DNA of 64,000 bases from Anas platyrhynchos (taxonomy: Eukaryota; Chordata; Aves; Anseriformes; Anatidae): the NCBI RefSeq assembly GCF_047663525.1, contig NC_092601.1:18561501-18625500 (forward strand), read 5' to 3'. Positions within the stretch are counted from its first letter, which is position 1, and each line of letters begins with the position of its first letter. Shown in pieces: positions 10,920 through 22,500 of the stretch. The position numbers and the translations under genes were made by a program. The notes beneath the pieces were generated by a model that was not told the origin of the DNA, did not search any database, and saw nothing but the letters and a program-made list of their open reading frames with translations.

Positions 10920-11075
10920 CCCAAGTGGCTAGAACACAAGGCTGGAGACTCGGAGGTTCAGTTCTTCATTGACCATAGGCTTCGTGCTAGGCTCTAGGTA
11001 AGTCGCTTCATCTTCTGTAGCTGCACTTCCACTTCTGCAAAATGGGGATAAAAATAGGAGGTTCACCATTCACCA
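10920..11075 (+). mobile_element. Old MIR-like SINE relic
   Basis: Blocks match MIR in order: AAGTGGCTAGAACACAAGG, GGCTGGAGACTCGGAGGTTCAG, GGTAAGTCGCTTCATCTTC and CTTCTGCAAAATGGGGATAA. The last block is MIR's most recognisable core (CTGTAAAATGGGGATAA). It is diverged, as expected for an ancient amniote insertion. Confidence 0.72.
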
Positions 11076-12442
11076 GCCTTTTCCTGTGTTTTCTATTTAG
11101 ATGACAATCTCTGTCAGGGAGGCCATCTTATTGTGCTTGCACTGCACAGTCCTGGGCCCACGATTGTTCATTATAATAAAAATCTCTCATCTTAATCTGT
11201 CTCTCAAATCTCCTCTGTGTCAGGTTACATCTTGCTTTAGAATCCAAGGGCCCGTTTGATATTTGCCGTGCTCAGCTAAGAAACGAGGTGTTCCTCATTT
11301 TCAATACAGTACTACAAATACCACGTTTGCTGTGCAAACATCAGGACCCTTTTTTTTTTTTTCCCCCAGAACTTGCACTGTGAATCTGGCAGCTTTGTGC
11401 AACACAGGGGGAAACGATAACGGGATGGCTGAGCCGGGGGGGCTCCTTCGGAAGCAGATCTGGACGGATCTCGGATGAGAGCTGCAGAAGCTGTGCGTGT
11501 CAGAGCATGGCTGGAACTGCTCAGAGGCTGCCCCGTGTCCTTGTAGCTGTCAGCGCTGCTCTCATTACCATGCCTTCGTGGCTGGTAGCAGATGACAAGC
11601 ACCAAAGTCAACGTTTTGGTCAGGCTCTACACGATGTGACTCCTTGTTGTGGGGCTAAGGAGGTCAGTTTGGAAAACAGCCAGGGGTCTGATTCCCCTCT
11701 TGTCCAGCACTTTCCGAGGTGTTTGTGCACCTTCACCTAGAGTTCAGCCCGGCTGCTGCAACAGGTTCGATTACTGGTTTGCTATGAAATACTTAGAGAA
11801 GAAGCAAAGAATAAGGTTAGCAGATAAGACATCGCGCTTGCAGTTACACCACTGGAAAGCATTTTGAAACCCGGTAGGGGTTTCATTCAGTTCGTTTTTT
11901 ATGCAAGTGCTGAGATATTAACTCTTCTGTTCTAAACAAACGCTGTCTTAATTAATTGAATTCCACCTTCCAAATCTTCCCCTGGTGACTTCAGTTAATA
12001 ATTTTTTCTGCATTTTTTTTTTTTTTATGGTGTACTTATCTTGTATTTATCCTTGCCTGGTAGCTGCTGAATCCCACCTGAGAAATGGCTGCATTTCAGA
12101 CAGGGATGTGTAGCCACCTAATAAAGGAACTTCCAGATATTTTTGGACCTCTTAGGGTGGAGGGCACGAAGTAGCTTTCTTAGTAATGGCGTTTTAAGGT
12201 ATTGCTAATCAGGAAGCCCATTCTCCGTTACTGCGTGCTATGAATTTCTCAGTACCTCTCAAAAATAATTCCCCCGACCGTCCTGTTTTCTAGAGCCTAA
12301 TGGCTGAGAGCAGGATTAGCCAAACCCTAATGAATGCCCAGCAAAGCATTTCAGAGCAACAAGTAAGTGACTGTACAGCAAAAGCACTGCTTCAAGCACG
12401 CCATTCAAGCGATGTAAAGGGCAAGCTCTTCCACCACCTCCG

Positions 12443-12485
12443 CCTGTATAAAAGGCATCAGGCCCTGTATAAAAGGCATCAGGCC
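12443..12485 (+). repeat. 21-bp tandem duplication containing TATAAAA
   Basis: CCTGTATAAAAGGCATCAGG occurs twice, at 12443 and 12464. The TATAAAA match is probably incidental; no transcript is evident nearby. Confidence 0.85.
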
Positions 12486-15400
12486 GTGTGGAAGTGCTGG
12501 GGTTGATGGGCTGTAAACTGCGGGTGAAGGCTGCTTGTGCCCCTTGGGCCGTGCTGAATGCCTGCTGCCAGCTCGTTGCGGTGTTGTTCTGAGGCAGCTT
12601 TGCTATAAATACGTCACCGAAGCAGCTCTGAGAGCTGGGTGGTTTCACATCAGTATTTGGCTTTGGAGTTGTTAAGTAGTAGCTGTGGCCAAGGGGTTGT
12701 TTTGTTTGCAAAATTGGGGTGTCCCACTAATGCTCTCCCCTGCAGACAACACCTGATCAGCCCTGCTGGAGGAACTGGTGTTAACTCATCTCGCCCCTTG
12801 CTGGATTCCCCGTGGTCAGGTCCCAATCCCAGGATCAGGCGCTGTGGAGCAGGATGCGTTGGCCGCAGTCTGCTTGGAGAGTTTTGCAAGTAGCATTCTG
12901 CTCACAGGGCGGCACCAGCACTGCTCACAGTCCTTCAGCTTACGGCAGGTAGCTCGGGGAGCTTTCAAAAACTGGTTATGTTCAGTCGTGTGCCCTTGAA
13001 AACCCATTGCTGCTCTTCCCTCTGTGGAGTCAGCCCTTAGCCGGATGGATGGGGCTGACTCCAACTGGTTCTGAAGGCGCAGGCCCCATGTCTTGTTTCC
13101 TCAAGGTCACCGTGTCTGTGTACCTACCCCTGGGTAAAAAAACAAATTGCTTTTTTGTGTTGGAGGCAGAGCTTAAGGAGTCAGTGTGGCTACGGGAAGC
13201 ACGAGGCAAGCCCTCGTTTTGTACCACCCTTAATTAAACTCGTGTAAAACCAAACCATGGGTACATCTCCGGCACGTGTTTGCCTGCCGCTCTTTCTGCT
13301 CCCTGTCACTGAGGTCTGGGGGGAACAATAAACACAGAACTCGCTACAACTGAATGAATGCTCTGGGAAGTGCATTTCCAAACACTTTTTGCCCATTTGA
13401 TGGGGAAAAATGTTCGAGCCCCGATGTCCCTTCCTGTTGTTGCCTGCCTCCGTCTATCTGTTAGCTTACTTGCAGCAATAGGAAGTGAAATAGGAGCGCA
13501 GTTGCCGTGCACACCAGAGATAGCTGCTGCACTTTATCGGCACAGTAGCGAGGGACAAAAGCTAGCACAGCATGAAGAATGATTGTATAAAACACACTGC
13601 ACACGGCAGAAGTTGGAGAGAGGAGCCTCAGAGAAAGAGGACAAGTTTAGAAGCAGGGATTTCCGTGGGGATCTTGCCTCGTGCATCCCAGCCATTCCCT
13701 GAAGAGTGTAAACCATTTACCTGTTTGGAAATGGTCACGATTTGTTCTATCCCACCATCTAAAAGATTCAGACAGTGTCTTGGTCTTGTTGTGCTTTGTG
13801 TTGTCCAAAATACGCCTGTCCTAGCCTGGACGGATGAGCTGGGCAAGACACTTCAGAAAGGGGGAGCAGAGGCCCCAAAGGGTGGGGGAGTCTTTTCCAA
13901 AGTCCCCAGAAAAGCGGAGTAGCCCCCAGAGGTCAGGACAATTCCCTGTGCAGCAGCCCCAGGAGCACACCGCTTTCCTGCATGTGCGCCATGCCACATC
14001 TTCTCTTCATGCCATTGATTTTCTGAGGTGTGGGGCACGCTGAGCCCCGATGGCCAGCCCCAGCAGCAGGGCCTCTGTGGCACTTTCTGCCCTCTGGGAG
14101 CAGGGCCGGCCTCGCCTCTGTACATAACTCTGGGCTGACAGAGACAGGGTGGTTTTTCCCAACACATTAAAATGATTTTGAGGTCACTGGAACAGCTGCC
14201 TGTAAACCACTGAAGCTGTTTGAAACTCTCACCTGTGGTAACCCTCAAATAGTTACCTCTTCATTGTTCATCTGCAGTTCAGGGATGAGCTGGTGATGCT
14301 CTTGACAGTGGGATAAAATCCCTGGCCAGCCCCAGGAAAACCCTGCCAGAAGCAAGCAGGAGGCACCAGCCCGGCGTTCTCTTCTTTTTTTACATAGTAA
14401 AATGTGATTTCTACTGAGCTGGTGACATTGAGGAACGAAAGGCTGGATCCTGCTTTTCCTGCTGCGAGTCAGAAATAGATCTGGAGAGACGATGACTCAC
14501 CTGTAATTGAGAAACTGATGGCATCATCGGGAGCTTTAACAGTTAAACCCGCGCCCCACCTGCCAGAAGGAACAGGCAGACAAAGGTGCGAAAGGCCAAG
14601 CCGTGAGCTTGGAGACGAGGCCCAGCACCCGAGAATTCTTTGATTTTGGGAGCATTTTGCATTGCAAGGGCTTAATGTGCCTGCTACACATGTACCCTGT
14701 GTGATCCAGTGTGGTCCCAGCTACATCCCTGTCCCCAGAGGGGCAGGGAGCTGCACAGACAGCAGGCTGGGGACGAGCTGTGGGGTGGCCACACGAAACC
14801 CCCGGCCCTGCCCGCAGCCCCGCGCAGTGCCAGCAGTGCATGCGGTGCCAGCAGTGCATGCTGCATGCGTGCTGCTCTGCGCCGCTCCCCCTGCAGTTGC
14901 CGTCCGGGCAGGGATGATGTCAGAGTTGTCATGGCATCGGTAGCTATGGAACCGGGAGCAGCGCTACCCAGGCTAACTCAGGAGATGGTCCTGGAGCCCT
15001 GGGGGGAAACTCCCTTTGTAATAAACCCAGGGTTTCCCTCCGTACAATGGCTCAATGGCTCGCCTTTTCCTCCTTTCTACCTGCCCTGGGGTGGGAGTGA
15101 GGATGGGGCTTGGCCTCTCCCCATCCCACTGGTCCTGCACCAGGCAAGCGAGCGCTGCAGCCCCCAGCCTGCAGCAGATGGGGGGTGAGGCAGAGCCCAG
15201 CCGTTCCCTCACACCGCTCCAAAAACCCTCCTGTGCCTGGCGGGGCCTCGTGGAGCTGCTGGGTGCTAATGGAAAAGGAGCAAGGGGTGCCCTGCGGCAG
15301 GGGCTGGGCAGGATCTGGGTGGCGTGGTGGCTTGGGGGCACGGCACCTCCCTGCTGGAGCAGTGCTCGTGCTTGGGGCTGTGGCACAGGTGTCCCTTGCT

Positions 15401-15539
15401 GCTGCACGGTGGCACTGGCTGTGGTGGGGTGTCCTGGTGGCCGCAGCAAGCTGTCCCTGGGTGCAGCGAGGTGACCAGCAGCAGCACGCCTCCCTCAGAT
15501 ACAGCACGTGCACGGCCACAGCGCAGCGCCCATCGCCCC

Positions 15540-16138
15540 AGCGTGGTGTCCCCAGCTGTAGCACAGGGTCACGGCTGCAGCACGCTGTTCCTGGCCATCA
15601 TGTGGCACCCGTGGCCATCGCATGGTGTCCCTGGTTGCCGCATGGTGTCCCTGACCATCTCATGGTGCCTGTGGCCTTTGCATGGTGCATGTGGCCATCA
15701 CACAGTGTCACAGCTGCAGCACAGTGTCCATGGCCACCTCTCGGTGCCCTTGGCTGTTGCTTGGTGCCCCTGGCCACTGCCTGATGCCCTTGACCATCTT
15801 CTGGTGTCCCTGGCCATTGCACAGTGCCCATGGCCTTCACATGGTGCCTGTGGCCACCTCCTGATGCCTGTGGCCACCTCCTGATGCCTGTGGCCACCTT
15901 CTGATGCCTGTGGCCATCTCACAGTGCCCCTGACCACCTCCTGCTGCCGGTAACCACCTCCTGGTGCCTGTGGCCATCAATCACCTTGTGCCCATGACCA
16001 CCTCCCGATGCCCGTGGCCACCTCCCGATGCCTGTGGCTATCTCACAGTGCTGCTGACCACCTCCTGCTGCCCGTGGCCACCTTCCAGTGCCCGTGGCCA
16101 ACTCCCGGTGCCCCTGACCACCTTCCCCTGGCGGTGCC
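15540..16138 (+). repeat. Minisatellite of about 30 diverged 20-bp units upstream of SYNGR3
   Basis: The period is 20 bp, with a consensus like GATGCCTGTGGCCACCTCCT. The clearest copies are at 15841-15960. Older copies vary at the first few bases and in CCACCTCC/CCATCTCA. It lies only about 230 bp before the SYNGR3 start codon. The unit has few stops in several frames, which explains the overlapping open frames on both strands. Confidence 0.93.
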
Positions 16139-16179
16139 CACCCTCAGCCCGTGCTGGGCGCATCTCCCCGTGCCACCCC

Positions 16180-16500
16180 CTGCCGTTTCCCCTCCGGGTG
16201 GGGTGGGGTGTGGGGGGGGGGCCGGTCCGTTCCCTCCCGCCGCCCGCGCGCGTCGCCGCGGCCGAGCCCACGCGGGAGGCGCGCGGGGGGCGGGCAGGCG
16301 CGCGGCCGGCGCGGGGCGCGCGCGGCTCGGCTCGGCTCGGAGCGGCGCGGAGCGGGCGGCGGGGGAAGATGGAGGGAGCCTCCTTCGGAGCCGGCCGGGC
16401 GGGGGGCGCCGTCGACCCCCTGGATTTCCTCAAGCAGCCGCAGACCATCCTCCGCGTCACGGCCTGGGTAAGGCGGCGGGGGGGGGGCGCAGCGCGCAGT
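16180..16500 (+). promoter_or_regulatory. SYNGR3: CpG island promoter of SYNGR3
   Basis: Very CpG-dense sequence (CGCGCG runs, GGCTCGGCTCGGCTCGG) surrounds the first coding exon, with no TATA box. This is the expected type for a neuronal CpG-island gene. The exact start site is unknown. Confidence 0.65.
16369..16467 (+). CDS. SYNGR3: SYNGR3 exon 1 (residues 1-33)
   Basis: The ATG lies in GAAGATGGAGGGAG and the frame runs to the donor TGG|GTAAGG, phase 0. It encodes the cytosolic N-terminus and the start of the first membrane segment. Two different 20-bp tandem arrays flank this exon. Confidence 0.95.
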
Positions 16501-19500
16501 GGCCGCGCACCGGGTGGCACCGCGCACCTTGCACCTTGCGGCTCCTTCCTGCACCTTGCAGCCCCCTCTTGCACCTTGCAGCCCCTTCTTGCGCCTTGCA
16601 GCCCCTTCTTGAGCCTCGCAGCCCCTTGCAGCACGCAGCCCCTTCTTGCACCTTGCAGCCCCCTCTTGCGCCTTGCGGCCCCCCGCAGCACGCAGCCGCC
16701 TGGTGCCGAGCTGTGCCCGTTGTGCTCAGCGAGCCAGGCACCGGGCACCCTCCCGCGAGGGGCAGCCACCCGCGGCGTGGGGCCGGCCAGCGCCCACGGG
16801 GGGCTGCGGGGTGCTCCTCGGGAGCAGGGCAGGGCACGGCGGGTGGGTGCTGCCACGGCTCCTCAATGCTTGTGTCGCTGGGGCTTGAGCAAAGGCTGCA
16901 GAACGGGGTGTAAATCAGGAAGCAGAGGACATTTTCCTTCCTTTCTCGCTCTGCGTGTGAGAGAGAGGAGAAATCCCACAGCCAGCCTTGCCCATCTGCC
17001 CCCGTTCCTCTAGGATGTCATGGTTTTGGGCTGTTCCCCATGTGTGTGTGTGTTGTACCGCACAGCAGGGAGGCAGGAGGTGGGCTAAGCCATGCAGCCG
17101 CCCAGCCAAGGCTCTGCCCGTTGACGCTCCATGAATAAGCAACCCGGAAAGCTGCGCAGGGGAGCTGGCGGGAGCTGTGCTGCCAGACTGCTGGGGCTTA
17201 GCCCTGAGCCACCTCCCCGCAATGCCTGGCTTTCTATGCCAAAATCTGCGAGTGTACACAGCCAGCGAGCTCTGCGATGCCAGCCCCTTCCCAAAAGCCC
17301 CCCGCAGGGAGGCTCTGCCCAGCCCTCGCCATGGCCAGCTCCTGGTTCTGGTGCTGGGAGGCTGGGGGAGAGCAGAGCCCCTGGAGGCTCGTCCATGCTC
17401 GTGCATGGAGGCCCTCGCCCGCTGGCTCTGTGTCACCTTCAGCAGTGCCAAATGTGTACAGCGAGCGAAGGAAAGGTGTGAGGGGAGGTGCTGCCCCCCT
17501 GCTGCCATCCTGCAGCCCCCACAACGGGCATTTGGGGCTCCCTGGGGTGCCTCCGGCCAAGGCCGCGAGCAGCACGACATGGAAGCATGTGCCTACCTTG
17601 AAGCACATGAGCAATTCCAGCTGCAATCACATGCTGAAAGTTAAACCACACGCTTAAATGTTTTGCTGGATCGGAGCCAGCTTTCAGAAGGACTCCACTG
17701 CTGGGGGAAGGTGGAGGCCGGTTGTGGATCTGGAGTTCCCAGGCGTGGGACAGGTGCGATGCTTGGCACAGGGTTTGGGTGGCACACGGTGCCAGGTGTT
17801 TCCCAAAATGTCACTTTGGTCTGGGAAACTTGTTTGGGATCCACTGGGATCCTCTGTGTGGCAAAGCATTGGCAATGGTGTTGGTTTTGGGTATGGCCAG
17901 CTAAATTGTTGACCGTGTTGTTGATGGTGAGTTTGGCTCCTCTCAAAATAAAGCTGCCACCACCCACCCAGGGAGCTCACCATCCTCGTACAGTGGGGAT
18001 TGGACCCTGCTGGGAAACTGGAACGGAATATGGGAGGTGAGCAGAAAATCCCAGTTTAGAAAACATTCACGCATGGATTTGCTGGCTGGTTTATTCAGTA
18101 GAGAAGCCATTTGTTTCATAGGTTCACAAGGAGGCTGAGAAAAGTGAGGGCTTAGGACTACAGAAGCTCATCACCCCTGGGCAGTGAAGGGCCCGTTGGC
18201 TTGGATGAACGTCACGTTCCTGGGGCTACACCCGGGTAATCGTGGCATTCAGTCAGCTCCAAAACCCACTGAGCTCATGGGGATTTTTTTGCTCTTTCCA
18301 GTGGATCGTGCATCAGGCCCAGGAAGCTCATGCTAAAAGCCACTCGCACCACATTTCCCAGGTCTCACATTTGGTGGCAGATCTGTCAGGGACCCTCCTC
18401 CCTCGCTGCTCCAGCGTGGGGGTCCGGAGTTCCCGGCTGGCCTTGTCTTGGCTGTTGCAGGCTGCAACCTGTCGTAAAGCAGCTCAGCGTTTGTGGCTCC
18501 TTCCCAGCCCAGCAGGGACGTTGGTCAGCACGAGCTGTGAGCTCAGTGCTGGTTTCCATCCCTCCTGCTTGCGAGGCTCTCATTATTTCTTGCTTTGTAA
18601 AGCAAAGTGCTCCCAGACTCTTTTCACTTTGCTGCTCGTGCCAGATGAAACCCACGGCCCGTTTTGAGATGGAGAGCTTGGACAGGCAGCAGCCGAAACA
18701 CTGCAAAGCTGTGTCGGTCTGTGAGATCTCGCTGCCTTTCTGGTCTGCCCCAAACTCCTCCTTGCTGGGCTGGGGAGCGTGGCGGCATGTGGTGAGGGCT
18801 GCCTGCTGCTTATCGCACCCTGCTGCGGCCAGGATGGGTGGCACGGCCCCACAGCCACCACGATGCTCCTTTATTATTTGCAGAACAAACAGAAACCTCG
18901 CCGGTCTGGCAGCCGCGGGGAAGGCGAGCTGCCTGTGCTCACATCTGCAGCCTCTGAGGTTCTTCAGAAGCCCCTTGGCTGAGGCCGGGCTGAATGTAGG
19001 TGTTGGGGCAGGTTTTATTCATGCGATTCTCCTTTCTGTTGTTTGCTGTTGTGGTTTTTCAAGCGTGTTTAACCCGTGTCGTTGGACCAAACCTTGGAGA
19101 CTTGACCCTGGCCACCTCGTAGGACGTTCCTTTGGAGCGAGGAGGAGGGAGCTGCCGCGGCTCCTTGGGGATGTGCTGGTTTGGGTGGCAATGTGGGTGA
19201 AGGAGGGCCCCTGGCTGGGACCAGCCGTCGTATCTGGTGCCCATCCAGCTGATGGTCATCGGTGGGGTTTCACCGATGGGGACCCAGCTCCATTTCGTGA
19301 CTCCTGCAGTTGCTTTGGGGCCGCAGGTTGAGCCCTCGTGCTGGCAAACAATGGAGGCACTCAGGGGTGAGCAGTGACTTTGGTTTAGAAATCCCCCAAA
19401 TCAAGTTTTGGTGAAAGGGGATTCTGATTGTGCCTCATCTAGCAACCTTTTAATGACATATATAGTAATTCTGAATATCTGAAGGAAAAAAAAACCACAA

Positions 19501-22500
19501 AACTCTCCTGGCATGAGCTGGAAAGAACCATTGAACAGTTCCTCATTCATCTCTTCCCCCTCTGCCTGATGCAGTTTGTCAGATGAAGATGTGATCACTC
19601 TTGTGGTTTCCTTTTCAGACTTTTTTTGCACGGCAAAACAAACGCGATATTCACTGAGGATGCCTGCAGAATCATGAGTTCCCTTCCCTGTAACTACCAC
19701 TGCTGTCTATACGTCTGAGTGGTGGTGCAGCTTTTAAGGGAAATTTGCAGAATCGGAGTGGTTTGGGCTGGCAGCTGCCTTGCGCTGTCCGGTGGGGCCT
19801 TTTCCTCTCGTTTCTTAAAGTTGAATGAATTTTTAGTTCATCATCCGTACACTGACTGCTTTTCCTGTGCAGTGTTTTATCTCATTGGGCACAGCGTTTG
19901 GTGGCTTTTCCTTGTGTCAGTCTTAAGTTTTAAGGGTGAAACCTTTATTAGGGGACTGACCTACGGCAGCCAAACCTGATCACCTGGCAAGGGTACAGCA
20001 GCAGGGTGGAAATCCCCGTGCCCTTTGGTATGTGGCTGTCAGCTCTCAGGTCCAGAGGTTGCTGCTGCTCACATCCAGGAAGGTTTTCTTGGGCTTGGCC
20101 CTGCACAGGTCTGGGTCTCAGTCCGTCACAGGGCAAATCATCGCCTTTCAGCAAGGCAGAGGTGCTTTGCTGAGCTGTGACTTTGGCAAGGGACGTGTCG
20201 GGTGGTTTGGTGGGTGAGGAGGAGGTGGTGGGGTGCCCCCTTTGGGGTGCCCTGCTCCCACACACGGCCCGCTTTGTGGAGTTGTGAAGCTCCCTTTCTG
20301 GTGCCTTGCCTGTTCCAAGCGTGCTGCCGAGGCAGCTGGAGGAGCTGCTTGTTGTACCCAGCAGGGCTGAGAACCTCCCGAGGGACGTCGGCAAGGAACA
20401 CCCGGTGTTCCCAGGGCTGCACGCTCTGGAGAGCCTTCAGGGGTTCAGACACGTGAGGTCTCGTGGCTCTTCGAGAGGAGATGCGGGGCTGGGCTGGCTC
20501 TTAGGGAGCCCGCGGCGATGCTGAGAGTCATTTTGTGATCTTAGCTGCTCGGGGTTTGGTCTGGGCTTGGCTGCTTTTCAGCAAGGTCACCAGATTTCCG
20601 CCTTCGTTCTCCTTTTCTGTGGCTGTAGATTAAAGGCAGAACTTAAAATTAACATTCTTGTGAATGGAATTAGACAGAAGTTTCACCACAACTGAGCTTA
20701 AAATGCTACCAAATGGCCGTGTTCCTGTTACCACTGGTTCCGAATGCTGCTGGTTTGATGTCTGCTCAGATGGCATCACTAGATTAGGTGCTTTGAATGG
20801 ACGCTGTGTTTCAGCCAGCGTCTTTTGCCACGTTACAGAAGGTAATTCAGTAAAAATCGGTCATGTGGCCGTCGATACGCATCCTCCACAGGCTGATTAG
20901 CCCGTCAGACACGTCCATAAACCTATTAGGGCCAGCATCACGCTATCCGGTCCTGTGCCAGAAACTGCGTCAGGTCTTTCCTTTGTGGTCATATCCCCGC
21001 TCCTTGGGGGAGCTCTGGCGGTGCTCACAGCAGCTCTCGGTCTTCACACTCTGCAATAAATTACACAGATCTGTGCTGGAAACTTCCCTGGGACTGATTG
21101 TAAAGATAAACTGGGAGGGCACGGGACCTGGTTCCCCCAGAATTTGGGCATGGGGGGTGCTGAAGGCACCTGGCACTCTCCCAAGGGTACAGCCCATCTC
21201 TGAGCTTAACCAAGGCTTAACCAAGGCTTATGGAAATGCTCAGAGCTGGGCAGGATTTGGCCTGTGCTGGTGTGACCATAGCTGGCTTCCCTTCTTGTCA
21301 GCTCTCCCTCCTTGCTGGCTGGGTGGGGAATCGAGGAGCAGAGGGGGCTGCGGGAGGCCAGCGCATGGCATCTGCTCTCCCTGGAGCTCTTCGTGTGGGG
21401 AGGGATCACCCAGAGACTGGTGCTGGCTCTCTGTCCATTCGGGTTGTGCCTAGCACCATCGATAGAGAGCTACAGCAGAGCAAATTAGGGACGGATTATT
21501 TTTCCTCATGCGTTACATTCCCTGGATGTTGACATTAGCAGTTGCTTGCGTGTGTAATCAAGGCAAGGTTTTACAGTCTCCTACAACCCCACACCTTCTG
21601 GTAATGTTTTTTATAGGTCCCAAATCGAAGCGCAGTGCATCAGCAGTGGAAACATCTCACCTTAAAATGGCTGACAGCTCGCACACTGAAGCTTTTTCCA
21701 GCTTGTGCTCTCGTGGTTTTCAGGCTTTCAGTTTTCCTTGCGATGACTGTGCTCAGATTGTCAGGTCTCCTTAAGCACATTTTAGGTGCCTTGGTGACAA
21801 AAAGCTAAAAGCAACCTGGAAGAAGGGTGTGCAGGTCCTGTGATCCATCAGCCTCAAGCCCTGGGAGGGGATGTGGATCTGCAAAGCACAAGGACAGAAC
21901 CAAGCCAGGGCAGCCTGGCGAGCCACTCGCTTCCAGATGGCAAAAATCTGGTGCACACAAGGCAGCCGTGGGTCTCAGCTTCATGGTGCCTTGGTGCCTG
22001 CTGCAGGGCTGGTGCTGATGCCCCAGGTCCCTGGCAGCAGCTGCGGGGCTGACCAGAGCATGGCACAACCGAGCGAGCTTCCTCCTGCCCTCTCAGGCTC
22101 CTCCTTTCCTTTTTTTGGGGAAAGAGTGAGGTGTCATTTGCTCTGCTGCCCGAGTGTCTGTGCTGCCCGCTGCCAGCTCGCTGTGCACGGTCACCTCCCT
22201 GCCCCAGAGCCCCCATGGGGGCATCCCCCACTGGCACCGAGCATCCGTCACCAGCCCCTGCACGTGGCAGCAGCTGCCAGTGAGGATGAATTGGGCTCTG
22301 GTAGGGTGAGTGGGGAAAAAGGAGGTGGGCAGGCGAGCCAGGAAAGCGGGTGTGATGTGCATCTGGGTCTAGCGCTTTGGATATTGAAACCAACGAGACC
22401 CCCAGCCGAAAGCACGGTTGCCTGGAAGCTCTGGGGGGGAGCCTTTCATGCGGGGGTGGCTGGAGGTATCCAGCCTTCTCCTGGGTTTTGCATCAGTTCA

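Larger units (their letters stand above)
7901..15539. other. GFER-SYNGR3 intergenic region
   Basis: No supported gene is present in 7.6 kb. The region holds T-homopolymers (8500-8512, 8827-8850, 11350-11362), a MIR-like relic (about 10920-11075), a 21-bp duplication (12443-12485) and otherwise unique sequence. Open frames here are short, overlap on both strands and resemble no known protein. Confidence 0.6.

Noticed and set aside
12446-12490. Promoter with duplicated TATA boxes
   Set aside because: The two TATAAAA copies are part of a simple 21-bp duplication, with no downstream exon or CpG-rich start region.
15964-17013. Long plus-strand open frame of 349 codons around SYNGR3 exon 1
   Set aside because: It overlaps the exon in GC-rich DNA, and open frames on both strands run across two tandem arrays. 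Only the 99-bp SYNGR3 exon inside it is supported.
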